The position numbers were made by a program, and so were the translations under genes. 64,000 nt of DNA from Rhizobium sp. G21. Lineage in GTDB: Bacteria; Pseudomonadota; Alphaproteobacteria; Rhizobiales; Rhizobiaceae. The notes under the pieces were generated by a model. The model was not told where the DNA came from. It was given only the letters and a program-made list of their open reading frames with translations, and made no database searches. The DNA lies in NCBI RefSeq assembly GCF_014158035.1, contig NZ_JACFXW010000001.1:4070001-4134000 (forward strand), read 5' to 3'. Position 1 is the first letter of the stretch; each line of letters opens with the position of its first letter. Positions 30,359 through 41,018 of this stretch are shown here, in pieces.

Positions 30359-32333
30359 TCAGCCGCGTCGGCGGTTCATCAGCAGAGCCAGCATCGGCGC
30401 GCCGATCATCGCCGACACCAGGCCGGCCGGGATCTGATATGGGAAGGCGAGCATGCGGCCGCACCAATCCGCCAGCGCCATCAGGGCCGCGCCGATCAGG
30501 GCCGCACCGAGCGTCTGGGCCCCGGCGTGGCGCAGGCCGGCTTCGCGGGCGAGATGCGGCGCCATTAGGCCAATAAAACTCATCGGTCCGACCGTCAGCG
30601 TCGCGGCGGCGGTGAGCAATGCCGCCAGCGCATAGAGCGCCAGTCTTATCTTCGGTAATGCGAGACCCAGCGCCTGCGCCGGCGCCGGGCCGAGCGGCAG
30701 GATCTGCAGCCAACGTCGCGCCAGGGTCGCCAGCGCGACGAGGGCGAGCATCGCGACCAGCGACACCACGGCGGTCTGAACGTCGACCGCATAGGTCGAG
30801 CCGCTCATCCAGCGCATCAGCGCCATGCCGCGCGGATCGCCCATCGCGCTCAGGGCGCCGGACAGGGCGTCCGCCATGGCGCTGATCGCCACGCCGGTCA
30901 GCAGCACCCGTTCGGCGGCGAAGCCCGATCTGCGCCCCATGGCGAGGATGCCGAGCAGCACGCAACCCGCGCCGAGGCCGGCAAAGCCGAGCTGCAGCGT
31001 CAGGACGGGAGTGGCCACCACCAACAGCGACAGCGCCATACCCATGGTCGCACCGGCGCTGATCCCCAGAACCTCCGGACTGGCCATCTCGTTGCCGGTC
31101 AGGCGTTGCAGGATGACGCCCGCGACCGCGAGCATCGCGCCCGCGCCGATGGCTGCGAAGATGCGGGGCGCGCGATAGGGCATCACATCGTAGAGCGCCT
31201 GACCCAGGGACAGCTCGAAGTCGCCGTCGAGGCCGCGGCCGACGAACAGGGCGATGACGATGATCAGGGTCGCCAGGACAATAGCCAGAACCGGCGTCCA
31301 GCCCGGGGTGGAGCGTTGCGAGGTCGTCGGAGCGGCGCCGGCGCGAAAACGCGTTTTCAGCCGCGGCAACAGCATGAGCAGCAGCGGCGAGCCGAAGACG
31401 GCGGTGACGGCTCCGGTCGGCAGCGAATCCGAGAGATCGCCGAGCATGGCCACCAGCGCCGCGTCGGTCAGAGTTAGCAGCGCCGCGCCGATCAGGCTCG
31501 ACCAGACGAACAGCGACAGCGGCCGCCGCGCGCCGCTGATCCGGGCGAGCAGCGGCGCGACGAGACCGATGAAGCCGATCACGCCGACGGCTGCGGTGGC
31601 GACGGCGGCGAGCGTCACGGCGATGGCGACCGCTGCGAACCGGGCGTAAAGGATCGACAGGCCGCGGCCGGCGGCGCCCCTCCTCGCCGAGATCGAGCAG
31701 GCCGAGCGGCCGGATGACCAGAAAGGCGAGCGCCGAGAGGATTGCGAGTTTCGGCGCCAGCGCGAGCGGGACCGCCCAACTCTGCTGCGACAGCGAGCCG
31801 GCGCCCCAGACATACAGGCCGACCAGATAGCGATCGTTCATCAGAATCAGGATGGCCGACAAGGCGCCGCACCACAGGCTGATCACCATGCCCGACAGAA
31901 CCAGCGAGAAAGGAGTGAGGCCGCGCCGGGCGCCGATCAGAAAGACGAGGCCCGCAGCGACGGCGCTGCCCGCCAGCGCGATCCCGTCCCGACCAAGGGA
32001 GAGGAGCGCGGGCGCATAGAGCATCGTGGCGGCGAGCGCCAGTTGCGCGCCGGCGGCGATGCCGAGCGTGGTGGGCGAAGCGAGCGGATTGCGCAGCGCC
32101 TGCTGGAGGATCGCGCCGGACAGCGACAGCGCCGCCCCGACCATCAGCGCGGTCGCGATGCGCGGCAAAGCGGCGTTCAGGAAGACGAGCCGCGCCATCT
32201 CGTAATCGACGGCGGACGGATCGAGCGCAAGAAACCGGTCGATCCTGATGAAGACCAGGAAAACTGCGAGCACCGTGAGCGTGACCGTGAGCGCAAGCGG
32301 GCTGCGGCGCGGGTCGAGAGCGGAAAGGGTCAT
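30359..32333 (-). CDS. FhuB-like double-length Fe3+-siderophore ABC permease, frameshifted
   Basis: About 658 residues. Two tandem FecCD domains are fused: the first from LPRIATALMVGAALSLSGAI and LQQALRNPLASPTTLGIAAG, the second from MPYRAPRIFAAIGAGAMLAV and LQRLTGNEMASPEVLGISAG. Double-length permeases are characteristic of hydroxamate (FhuB-type) import. An extra G near 31677-31680 breaks the frame; repair reads EEGAAGRGLSILYARF. The ATG (32333) overlaps the stop of the binding-protein gene as ATGA. No separate second permease is needed. Confidence 0.9.
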
Positions 32334-33230
32334 GAGCGCGCCTCGATCGCCGATGTCAGAAGGCGCGCAAAACGCGTGGCCTCGCCCACCATCCCGAAGG
32401 CGAGCGCAGGCGGCAGGATGGACAGGCGTCCCGTGCGATTGAAGGGCAGCGCCTTCCAGATCGGGCTGTCGCCGATCCTGGTCATGACGTCCCGCGGCGT
32501 CGGCTCGAACAGGATGGCGTGGACGCCGTCGCCCGCCGCCGCGCCGAGGCCTTCGAGGCCGGTCGCGGTGAAACCCCAATAGTTGCAGGGCGATGTCCAG
32601 GCGTTGTTCAGGCCCAGGCGGTCGAGGGCGCCCTGATAGAGGCCCGGCGCGCCATAGACATAGGCGTGGCGATCGTCGATCAGATAGAACATCAGGACCT
32701 CGCGTTCCGGCAAGCGCGCGAGACGGGCGCGGCAGTCGGCGAACAGCCGATCGGACCGGTCGAGATAGGCCGACATCGAGGCGGACGCGCCGAGATAGTC
32801 TCCCATGCGCCGTGTTTCGGAAATCGCCTTCGGCAGCACCGGCTCGCCCGAACCGTCGAAGACGGAGATGCGCAGGCAGGACGCAATGTCCTTCAGCTTC
32901 GGCAGCAAGGCGTCGAGAAAAGGCGTGGTGATGATGAGATCGGGCTTCAGCGCCGCCAGCAGTTCGAAATTCACCTCCCAGGCGCTGCCGAGATTGACGA
33001 CGCCGGCTGGCTGGCAAGGCAGGCGCGCCCATCCATTTGTCCCAATCGGCGGCTTCGGCGACGGCGGCGAGCGCGCCGCCCGTCTCGATCAGCGTCGAGG
33101 CGACGGCGTAATCGAGCGTGGCGATGCGGCGGAAGCGCGGCGTCTCGGCGCGAGCCGACAAAGCCAGGGGCGCGACGGCGAGGCTGGCGATCACCGCGCG
33201 GCGGCTGAGGGGAAGGCGATCAGGAAACAT
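32330..33230 (-). CDS. FhuD-like siderophore-binding periplasmic protein, frameshifted
   Basis: About 300 residues from ATG 33230. Signal sequence: MFPDRLPLSRRAVIASLAVA, with an RR twin-arginine-like motif, cleaved near ARA. Then RIATLDYAVASTLIETGGAL, the usual periplasmic-binding start. Near 33000 the frame shifts to VVNLGSAWEVNFELLAALKP and DLIITTPF, typical of FhuD/FepB-like proteins. Later YVYGAPGLYQGALDRLG follows the FhuD pattern. It overlaps the ATPase gene by 11 bp and the permease gene by 4 bp. Confidence 0.87.
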
Positions 33231-34005
33231 ATGCGAGCGGAATGTCGAGGGCGGGATGCGGCATCACCGTCATGTCGACGCCGTAGATCATGCGCAGCGT
33301 GTCATCGGTCATGATGGCGCGCGCCGGACCGAAGGCGACCAGTCGGCCGCCCTTGAGGGCATGGATCTCGTCGGTGAAACGGGCGGCCATGTTGACGTCG
33401 TGCAATACGATGATCACCGACAGCGACTTTTCTCGCGACAGGCGGCGGATCAGGGCGAGAAGTTCGAGCTGGTGGGCGATGTCGAGCGCCGAAGTCGGCT
33501 CGTCCAGAAGCAGGCAGCGGCTGTCCTGGGCCATCAGCATGGCGATCCAGGCGCGTTGGCGCTCGCCGCCCGACAGGGTTTCCACCAGCCTGTCGCGCAT
33601 GGCGGCGGTGTGGGTGATGTCGAGCGCCTCTTCGACCTTGGCGCGGTCGAGCGCCGTGAAGCGGCCGAGCGCGCCATGCCAGGGGTAGCGGCCCGCGGCG
33701 GCCAGTTCACCCACCGTCATGCCCGCGGCCGTCGTGAGGTCTTGCGGCAGGTAAGCCACCTCGCGGGCGAAGCGGCGGCCGCCCAACGCGGCGGCGCGTT
33801 CGCCCGAAAACAGGATGTCGCCGCCCGATGGCGCGATCTGCCGCGCCAGCAACTTGAGAAGCGTGGATTTTCCCGATCCGTTGTGGCCTATCAGCGCCGA
33901 GACGCAGCCAGTCTTAAAATCGATCGACACGTCGTCGAGGAGCTGGCGGTCCGAAACTTTGAAACTGAGGCCGCGTGTGGAGAAGACCGGCTTTGTATGG
34001 GACAT
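33220..34005 (-). CDS. Fe3+-siderophore ABC transporter ATP-binding protein (FhuC/FepC type)
   Basis: A 261-residue protein from ATG 34005. Walker A is GHNGSGKST, the Q-loop lies in VAYLPQDLTTAAGMTVGELA, the ABC signature is LSGGERQR, Walker B is CLLLDEPTSALD, and the H-loop is VLHDVNMAARF. Length and sequence match FhuC/FepC proteins that energise siderophore import. It is first of the leftward operon ATPase, binding protein, permease, (ydcF). It is divergent from the AraC regulator across 138 bp, which contains a perfect TATAAT at 34073-34078. Confidence 0.95.
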   Translation of the reverse strand: MSHTKPVFSTRGLSFKVSDRQLLDDVSIDFKTGCVSALIGHNGSGKSTLLKLLARQIAPSGGDILFSGERAAALGGRRFAREVAYLPQDLTTAAGMTVGELAAAGRYPWHGALGRFTALDRAKVEEALDITHTAAMRDRLVETLSGGERQRAWIAMLMAQDSRCLLLDEPTSALDIAHQLELLALIRRLSREKSLSVIIVLHDVNMAARFTDEIHALKGGRLVAFGPARAIMTDDTLRMIYGVDMTVMPHPALDIPLAYVS

Positions 34006-34143
34006 GTCAGTTCCTTTCGCGCCGCCTGTTTTCCCGGTGGCCTGCGGCGTCACCCGCGTTGAAACGCCGCTATATAATATGATAAGGCAAGTCAAGTTAG
34101 CTTGCGGCCCGCGCCGCCGCCATGGAGAAGGTTTCGCGTCTCG

Positions 34144-35028
34144 ATGAATTTCGTTCCCCGCATGAACAACCGCATCGGCGGCTACACCGTCGAGCGCTAC
34201 TTCCATCGGCGATACTGGAACGGCATGGCGGCCGACCTCTGGGATGTGACCTGCGCGCCGGGGGCCGGCGGCTTCTACAGCGCCCGGGATCCTCGCCTGT
34301 TCGTGGCGCTCGCCGCGGATGGCGGCAGCGACGCGTTGTTTGAGATGCGGGAGATCGGCGGCGACAGTCGCGCGCGCAGCGTCGCGCCGTTCATCTCCTT
34401 CATTCCGGCCGGCATGGATATCGAGGCCTATTCGCACGGCATCCGCTCGGTTCGGCATCTCGATCTGCATTTCGACGCCGATACGCTGGAACGCAGATTG
34501 GGTGCGGATTACGCGGCCGCGGCCTTTCAGAGACCGCGATTGATGATGTCGGAGCCGCAGCTCTTCGCGCTGTCCGAGCTTCTCGCGCAGGAATGCCTGG
34601 CGGACGAGCCGCTGCATGATCTCTATGGCGACGGACTGGCTTTGTCGTTGCTGCTCGCCGTGATGAAACTGCCCGCTTCCGAACGGCGGATGGGCGGCAA
34701 GCTCGCGCAATGGCAACTGCGCCAGGTGACCGATTTCATCGAGGATAATTGCCTTCGGACCATCCGGCTCGATGAGCTGGCCACGATCGCCGGCCTGTCC
34801 GCCTGCTATTTCAGCCACGCCTTCAAGGCGTCCACCGGCCTGCCGCCGCATCAGTGGCAGATGCGGGCGCGGATCCGTCGCGTCAAAGCGAGGCTGATCG
34901 AGACGCGTCAGCCGCTCGCGGAGATCGCGGCGGAAATGGGGTTTTCGGACGCGGCGCACCTGACCCGGATGTTCCGCCGGCATGTCGGATCTCCGCCATC
35001 GGTCTGGCGTCGGGATCAGGCTGATTGA
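34144..35028 (+). CDS. AraC-family regulator of the siderophore uptake locus
   Basis: A 294-residue protein from ATG 34144; an alternative start lies at 34162. The C-terminal ~100 residues hold the two AraC HTHs: FIEDNCLRTIRLDELATIAG, LSACYFSHAFKASTGLPPHQ and IAAEMGFSDAAHLTRMFRRH with VGSPPSVWRR. The N-terminal ligand part resembles regulators that sense ferric-siderophore. It sits between the divergent ABC genes and the TonB receptor gene, so it most likely activates both. Confidence 0.88.
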   Translation: MNFVPRMNNRIGGYTVERYFHRRYWNGMAADLWDVTCAPGAGGFYSARDPRLFVALAADGGSDALFEMREIGGDSRARSVAPFISFIPAGMDIEAYSHGIRSVRHLDLHFDADTLERRLGADYAAAAFQRPRLMMSEPQLFALSELLAQECLADEPLHDLYGDGLALSLLLAVMKLPASERRMGGKLAQWQLRQVTDFIEDNCLRTIRLDELATIAGLSACYFSHAFKASTGLPPHQWQMRARIRRVKARLIETRQPLAEIAAEMGFSDAAHLTRMFRRHVGSPPSVWRRDQAD

Positions 35029-35059
35029 ACGGCGCGGCCGTCAATGCTGGTGATTTTGC

Positions 35060-35095
35060 GCAAAAACGTTCAAGCCCGCAAAAGAATGGTCAAGC
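35060..35095 (+). promoter_or_regulatory. Direct repeats upstream of the TonB receptor, candidate AraC site
   Basis: GCAAAA-(4)-TCAAGC starting at 35060 is repeated as GCAAAA-(6)-TCAAGC starting at 35078. The TCAAGC elements at 35070 and 35090 are exactly 20 bp apart, about two helical turns. This is the layout expected for tandem AraC-type half-sites, just upstream of an AATAAGAT -10-like element. Confidence 0.55.
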
Positions 35096-35103
35096 GGCTC
35101 GGA

Positions 35104-35130
35104 ATAAGATGACTTATGGAGTCATCTTAT
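35104..35130. promoter_or_regulatory. 11-bp-arm inverted repeat upstream of the TonB receptor
   Basis: ATAAGATGACT (35104-35114) and AGTCATCTTAT (35120-35130) are perfect inverted arms around TATGG. It ends 46 bp before the receptor ATG. It could be an operator for an iron-responsive repressor overlapping the promoter, or an RNA hairpin in the leader. Confidence 0.6.
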
Positions 35131-35176
35131 CATCAAGCGAGAAGCAGGCGCGTGAGCGCCCGCGAAGGGGACAGGC

Positions 35177-37357
35177 ATGACACGAAGAATCAGAAAGGCG
35201 CGTCTTGCGCCTTGGCTTGCGGCCGGCGTCGCGGCGACCGCGATCCTTTCGGCGCAAGGCGCCCTCGCGCAGGAAGCCACCCAGCTCAAGAAGCTCGTCG
35301 TCGAGACGGACAAGGCCGCCGAAGCGACCGGTCCGGTGGATGGCTACGCCGCCGAGGCGACCGAAGCCGGCACCAAGACCGCGATGCCGATCAACCGCGT
35401 GCCGCAATCGGTCAGCGTGATCGGTCGCGAGGAGATCGAGGATCGCGCCGTATCCGGCAAGATCGACGAAGCGCTGCGCTACGCCTCGGGCGTCACCGCC
35501 CAGCCGTTCGGCAGCGATCCCGACACCGACTGGGTCTATATTCGCGGTTTCGACGCCACCCAGACCGGCGGCTTTCTCGATGGCCTCAATCTCCAGAGCT
35601 ATGGGTTCGGCGGTTTCCAGATCGATTCCTATTTCCTGGACCGGATCACCGTGCTCAAGGGGCCCTCGTCGGCGCTGTATGGCGGCGGCAGCCCCGGGGG
35701 CATCATCGACATGGTGCGCAAGACGCCGACCGCCGAGCCGCTCCTTTCGACGGAAGCCGGCGTCAACAATTTCGGCAACGGCTATGTCGCCTTCGACGCG
35801 TCCAACGCAATCAAGGACAGCGCTTTCAGCTATCGCCTGACGGCCAAGGTCTCGGGCGGCAACTACCAGACCGACTACGGCAACGATCTGCGCGCCGCGG
35901 TGATGCCGCAGCTGACCTGGAGCCCCGACGACGCCACCACGCTGAATGTCTTCGCCTATTATTCGACGCTCGACCAGCGCCACGGCGCCGGCAGCTTCCT
36001 GCCCTATTACGGCACGGTGAAGAACGCGCCGTTCGGCAAGATCGACCCGGACAACTTCTACAGCGAGCCCGACCTCGACGAGGGCTCCGCGCGCCAGACC
36101 CTGATCGGCTACAGCTTCAAGCACGAGCTGGAGAACGGCGTCACGCTCAAGCAGACGCTGCGCTACGGACATGTGAAGAAGTACGAAAACGCGCCTTACA
36201 CCTATGGCTGCTATGACGCCGTCACCTATTTCAGCGATTGCTCGTCGGCGGATGCGGCCAATGCCGAATTCTACCGGATCGGCTTCGAGCATCGGACCAG
36301 CGTCGACTCCTTCAATGTCGATACGCATGCCGAGGGCTCCTTCGACACCGGCCCCGTCAGCCATGATCTGATGGTCGGGATCGACTATCGCTATTTCGGC
36401 ATCGATCAGGTGCAGGCGTCGGGTTATGCGGCGCCGATCAGCGTGCTGGATCCCGCCTATGGGGCCGACATCGTCACCTCTCCCTACCTGGTCCAGGATC
36501 TCGTGCAGCAGCAGGTCGGTCTCTACGCGCAGAACCAGATGCGTTTCGGCTCCGGCTGGGTCGCCACGCTCAATGGTCGTTACGACTTCGTGCATACGGA
36601 TTCGGATTACGACCTCGGCGGAACGGACTATGTCGCCGACAACAAGGCGCTGAGCGGCCGGGCCGGCCTCGCCTATGAATTCGCCAACGGCGTCACGCCC
36701 TATGTCAGCGCGTCGACCTTCTTCGATCCGGTGATCGGCACGACCGCGGGCGGCGATGGACTCGATCCCGAGGAAGGCTACCAGCTCGAGGCAGGCGTCA
36801 AATACCAGCCCGATTTCATCGAGGGGGTCTTCACAGCCTCGGTGTTCCAGATCGTCAAGCAGAACTGGACGCTCACCAATCCTGCAACTTACGCCAGCGA
36901 GCAGGTCGGCGAGGTGAGGTCCCGCGGGATCGAGCTGGAAGCCAAGGTCGATCTGACCGAGCAATGGCGGGCCGTGGCCGGCTTCACCTATCTCGATCTC
37001 GACATCACCAAGCACAACATCGCGACCTATGTCGGCAATTCGCCCTATCTGATCCCGGAAGTTTCCGCCTCGGCCTGGCTGGATTACAAGCTGCCGGCCG
37101 GCATGCTCGAAGGCGTCAGCCTCGGCGGCGGCCTGCGGTACCAGGGCAAGAGCTGGGCCGATATGGACAATACGCTCAGGGTGCCCGATGCGGTCGTCGC
37201 CGACGCCGCGATCCGCTATCAGAAAGACAATCTCGGCGTCTCCCTGACCGCGACCAATCTGTTCGACAAGGAGTATGTCACGGGTTGCCAGGGACCGCTG
37301 GTCTGCTCCTACGGGGCAGGGCGAACCGTGATGCTGAAGATCAACAAGCTCTGGTAA
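35177..37357 (+). CDS. TonB-dependent siderophore (hydroxamate-type) outer-membrane receptor
   Basis: A 726-residue intact protein. Signal peptide is cleaved after GALAQ. The plug domain spans ~55-170 (INRVPQSVSVIGREEIEDRA, VYIRGFDA, LKGPSSALYGGGSPGGIIDM). A 22-strand barrel fills the rest and ends in the C-terminal aromatic KINKLW. Motifs fit the FhuA/FoxA-like siderophore receptor family (TIGR01783 type). Cysteines at ~350-360 and ~705-715 may form loop disulfides. It is next to the AraC gene and the FhuBCD-like operon. No siderophore biosynthesis genes are present, so it likely imports xenosiderophores. Confidence 0.95.
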   Translation: MTRRIRKARLAPWLAAGVAATAILSAQGALAQEATQLKKLVVETDKAAEATGPVDGYAAEATEAGTKTAMPINRVPQSVSVIGREEIEDRAVSGKIDEALRYASGVTAQPFGSDPDTDWVYIRGFDATQTGGFLDGLNLQSYGFGGFQIDSYFLDRITVLKGPSSALYGGGSPGGIIDMVRKTPTAEPLLSTEAGVNNFGNGYVAFDASNAIKDSAFSYRLTAKVSGGNYQTDYGNDLRAAVMPQLTWSPDDATTLNVFAYYSTLDQRHGAGSFLPYYGTVKNAPFGKIDPDNFYSEPDLDEGSARQTLIGYSFKHELENGVTLKQTLRYGHVKKYENAPYTYGCYDAVTYFSDCSSADAANAEFYRIGFEHRTSVDSFNVDTHAEGSFDTGPVSHDLMVGIDYRYFGIDQVQASGYAAPISVLDPAYGADIVTSPYLVQDLVQQQVGLYAQNQMRFGSGWVATLNGRYDFVHTDSDYDLGGTDYVADNKALSGRAGLAYEFANGVTPYVSASTFFDPVIGTTAGGDGLDPEEGYQLEAGVKYQPDFIEGVFTASVFQIVKQNWTLTNPATYASEQVGEVRSRGIELEAKVDLTEQWRAVAGFTYLDLDITKHNIATYVGNSPYLIPEVSASAWLDYKLPAGMLEGVSLGGGLRYQGKSWADMDNTLRVPDAVVADAAIRYQKDNLGVSLTATNLFDKEYVTGCQGPLVCSYGAGRTVMLKINKLW

Positions 37358-37387
37358 AACGAGTCCCAAACGGGCCGAGTTCGAAAA

Positions 37388-37424
37388 GAAAAGGCCGGCG
37401 GATCGAGCATCCGCCGGCCTTTTC
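37388..37424. terminator. Bidirectional terminator (TonB receptor / AI-2E transporter)
   Basis: A perfect 16-bp stem, GAAAAGGCCGGCGGAT (37388-37403) with ATCCGCCGGCCTTTTC (37409-37424), five-base loop. It has A-runs on one side and T-runs on the other, so it can serve both convergent genes. Confidence 0.92.
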
Positions 37425-37441
37425 AATGAGAATGCCGTCGT

Positions 37442-38605
37442 TCAGGGGCGATGCGGATCCGGGGTGATCTCGGGCATGGCCTCGTTGGCCTGCTTGGCCT
37501 CGTAGACCCATTCCCGCCAGATCGACACCAGCAGCGCCATCAGCACCGGGCCGACGAACAGACCGAGGAAACCCATGGTCTTGACGCCGCCGACCAGTCC
37601 GAAAAACGTCGGCAGGAACGGAAGCTTGATCGGGCCGCCCACCAACTTGGGTCGGAGCGTCTTGTCGACGATGAACAGTTCGACCGAACCCCATGTGATC
37701 AACGCCACGCCGGCCATGAAATCGCCGCTGGCGGCGAGATAGATCGACACCAGCGTGAAGGACAGCGGCGCGCCGCCCGGTATGAGCGCCATGACGCCGG
37801 TGATGAGCCCGAGCGTCACCGGGGAGGGAACCCCGGCCAGCCAATAGGCGACGCCGAGCACGATGCCCTCGCCGATCGCGATGATCGTCATGCCCGAAAC
37901 CGTGGAGCTGATGGTCAAGGGAACGATGCGCGAGACGCGCCGCCAGCGACCGGGCAGCACCTGTTCGCCGAGCTGGTCGAGCTGGGCGACGAGATGTTCG
38001 CCGTCTCGATAGACGAAGAGCAGCGTGATCAGCATGAACAGCAGGCTGAGTATCTTCTGGAAGGCCGTGGCGCCGACGACGAGCACGCCCTGGCCGATAT
38101 TGCCGATATTGGCGCCCGAGACCACCTGCACCAATTCGCCGAAGCCGCCCGGCTTGCCGAAATGCAGGGTCCATTGTTCGCTCAGGAAGTCGCCGACCAG
38201 CGGGATCTGCAGCAGCCAGGCGGGGGCGGGGGCTCCCGCGGCGTTGGCCGCCATAGCCCAGGCGCTCCAGACCTTGATTTCCTTGATGGCGGCGACGATG
38301 GCGAGCGACAAGGGCGCGATGATCACCACCATCACCAGCATCAGGGCGATGGAGGCCGCCAGCGTGCGCCGGCCATTCATGGCGGCGAGAATGCGCCTGT
38401 AGATGGGCCAGGTGGCGAAACCGATCACCAGGGCCGCCAGCACCGGGACGACGAAGCCATAGAAGAAATAGACGCCGGCAATCAGCACGAACAACAGCAA
38501 CCAGCGCGCCGCCGATGTGGGGCCCACCAACGCCGAGCGCCGCGGCGTCCGCGCCGTCTGCTCCGCCGAAGGCGTGATGTCTGCCGGGTCTGTCACGATT
38601 GCCAT
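37442..38605 (-). CDS. AI-2E family transporter (TqsA/PerM-like)
   Basis: A 387-residue protein with about eight hydrophobic segments: SAARWLLLFVLIAGVYFFYG, FVVPVLAALVIGFATWPIYR and later LITGVMALIPGGAPLSFTLV. The conserved C-terminal motif family is GSVELFIVDKTLRPKLVGG, IKLPFLPTFFGLVGGVKTMG and FLGLFVGPVLMALL. Proteins of this family transport autoinducer-2 or act as Na+(Li+)/H+ antiporters; the real substrate is not visible. Single gene, intact. Confidence 0.93.
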   Translation of the reverse strand: MAIVTDPADITPSAEQTARTPRRSALVGPTSAARWLLLFVLIAGVYFFYGFVVPVLAALVIGFATWPIYRRILAAMNGRRTLAASIALMLVMVVIIAPLSLAIVAAIKEIKVWSAWAMAANAAGAPAPAWLLQIPLVGDFLSEQWTLHFGKPGGFGELVQVVSGANIGNIGQGVLVVGATAFQKILSLLFMLITLLFVYRDGEHLVAQLDQLGEQVLPGRWRRVSRIVPLTISSTVSGMTIIAIGEGIVLGVAYWLAGVPSPVTLGLITGVMALIPGGAPLSFTLVSIYLAASGDFMAGVALITWGSVELFIVDKTLRPKLVGGPIKLPFLPTFFGLVGGVKTMGFLGLFVGPVLMALLVSIWREWVYEAKQANEAMPEITPDPHRP

Positions 38606-38853
38606 GTCTTTGTCTCGCTAATGCCGTTCCAGCGCGATTCGCTATCCGAAGGCGGGGTGTTAGGAAAGCGTCTTAAAGGTCGCGATTGATGAAATTATTG
38701 CGAAAGACCGAATTGTGATCAGATTGAGGAACTTTGGCGACCCGGCCTGGCGTCGACGCACCTCGCCGGGGAAGCGCTTTCGCCGGTGGTGTTCGACATT
38801 GCATATGTCGGTTTCATCGGAGCAATCCGCAGCGCGGCGCTTGCAGTCCGGCG

Positions 38854-41018
38854 TCAGGCGACCCTGTCGGCGGGGCGCAGTTGGGGAAAATAGCGCGCGG
38901 CGATTTCCGAGGCCGTCACCGGGCGGGAGAAATGATAGCCTTGCAATTCGTCGCAGCCCGACAGTTTGGCGAAGGCGGCCTGCGTCTCTGTCTCGATCCC
39001 TTCCGCCGTCACCGCCACATTCAGCGCATTGGCCAGCGAAATCGTCGCTTTGAGCACCGCGCTGGCGTTTTCATCCGCTTCGAGATCGCTCACCAGCGAG
39101 CGGTCGATCTTCAGCCTGTCGAAGCCGAATTTTCGCAATGCCCCGATGCTGGCGTAACCGCAGCCGAAATCGTCGAGCGCGATCTTCACCCCCATCTCTC
39201 TCAAGGCGTCGAACGTCTTCTGCGCCTGTTCGGGGTCGGAAATCAGAACGCCTTCGGTGACCTCGATCGTCAGGCGGCTGGGCGAAAATCGGTTCCGCTG
39301 CATGACTTCGGCGAGATTGGCGACGAGGAAGGGATTCTTGAGCTGGATCGGCGAAATATTCAGCGCCAGCCCCGTATCGCCCCAATGAGCCGCGGCCCTG
39401 AGGGCGAGTTCGGCGATGCGCAGGCCGAGCTGGTCGATCAAGCCGGAGCGCTCCGCCGCGGGTATGAAGAGATCCGGCCGCACGAGCGATCCATCCGGTT
39501 TTTCCAGCGCGCCAGCGCCTCGACACCGCCCAGCGCGCCCGTGCGGGCATTGATCAACGGCTGGAAAGCGACGTCGATCTCTCCATCCGCCAGGCCCTGG
39601 CGAAGATCTTGCTCCATCTCCCGCTGTCGACGCGCATCGCGGTCGAGCCCCGCCTCGTAATCGACATTGACGCCGCGGCCCATTTCCTTGGCGCGATACA
39701 GCGCGAGATCGGCCCGGCGCAGCAATTCGTGAATATCGTCCGCGTTCGGGTCGGAGGAGGCGACGCCGACACTCGCGCCGATCTTGATCACGCGACCGTC
39801 GATATCGAAATGCGCCGACAGCGCTTGCTGGATCGACGCCCCGATGTCGGACGCCATGCGACGGTCGGAGAGAACGGCGAATTCATCGCCGCCGAGGCGG
39901 GCGATCGCCGCATCCGACGGGATCGTGAGAGCGATGCGGTTGGCGGCTTCGCGGATCAACTGATCGCCGACCGGATGGCCCCATATATCGTTGACGGCCT
40001 TGAAGCCATCGAGATCGACGAGATGCAGCGTCAGTGCGGGCTTGGTCGCGGCCTCGAAGCGCTTCAGCGCCGCCTCGTACAGCCCGGAGCGGTTGAGAAG
40101 ACCGGTCAAAGGATCGTGCGCGGCCTGCCAGGCCAGGGATTTTTCCCGATGCCGGGCGTCACGCAGGAGCAACGCGGCCACGCCGATGATCGCCGCGACG
40201 ATGGCGACGAAAACCCCGGCGGCCGTGGCCAGCATATGTTCGACCTTTTCGTAACTGGCGCTTCCGGGCTTCTGGCTCGGCCATACGAAATAGGCGATGC
40301 GCTCGCCCTTGATGTTGCGCAGTCCGATGGAGAGATTGTCCTTCACCGGCGCGTTGGCGAGTGTGAGACCGCGAATATTGAAGGTTCCGCGCACGTCCGC
40401 GATCATTCCCGGCGTCATATGCTTGGCGAACAACAACACATGCGACCGGCCGAAGGATTGTCCCGGCGTCACGACGCTCGGTTGGATGGGGGCGGCGCCG
40501 ACCACGGCGACGCCGATCCTGGTGCGTATGAAACTGACGGACAAGTGATCGCGGTTGATCGCCACATCTCGGGCCCGCGCAAGGAGCGTCGACAGGGAGA
40601 GATCGAAGAACTGTTCCGCATGCGCAATCTCCACCCCCGCATGATATGCCACGACGGGTCTGTTGAAACCGTCATAGACGATAGCCGTGTCATAGAGGGG
40701 GTAATCCTCGGTGGTGGAGGCCCAGTTGTCGATGATCCACTGCCGGGCGTCAGGCGTCTTCATGACCTCGAAGGCGTCGTCCCAGAACGCGTTGTCGCGC
40801 AATGTAGCCGAGAGTCGCGAGCGCAACGCGTTGGAAGCGCCCTGGGCGGCGGTGACGGCGCGGGCGTCGTCCAGGCGGTCGGCGTTGTGATAAATGGAGG
40901 TGACGGACTGGACGACGAGGGCGGCCAGCGTCGCGCTCAGCGCCACGAGGAGAAGGCCGACGACCACCACCATGCCGGCATGGTTCAAGCCGTTTCTCTT
41001 GTCGGGCCAAATCCGCAT
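38854..41018 (-). CDS. CHASE4-GGDEF-EAL cyclic-di-GMP protein, frameshifted
   Basis: About 720 residues. A first membrane segment (AGMVVVVGLLLVALSATLAA) is followed by a periplasmic CHASE4-like sensor domain (~40-240, DNAFWDDAFEVM) and a second membrane segment (~265-290). GGDEF follows (HDPLTGLLNRSGLY, ARLGGDEFAVLSDR), then EAL (GGVEALARW). Near 39497 one base is missing; the next frame completes EAL with PDLFIPAAERSGLIDQLG, LALNISPIQL, IEVTEGVL, DDFGCGYASIGAL, AEGIETETQ and LQGYHFSRPV. Both active sites look intact once repaired. Confidence 0.88.

Noticed and set aside
29979-33230. A single 1083-residue fusion of binding protein, permease and YdcF
   Set aside because: It is one frame that passes through three genes because of frameshifts; the motifs switch frame at each gene, and separate starts with overlaps are clear.
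35114-37426. A 770-codon open frame antisense to the TonB receptor gene
   Set aside because: It mirrors the codon pattern of the receptor gene, has no ribosome site or family motifs, and crosses the terminator region. High GC produces such open antisense frames.
37451-38689. A 412-codon frame antisense to the AI-2E transporter gene
   Set aside because: It is rich in His/Gln/Asp/Arg as typical antisense of a membrane gene; no start signal.
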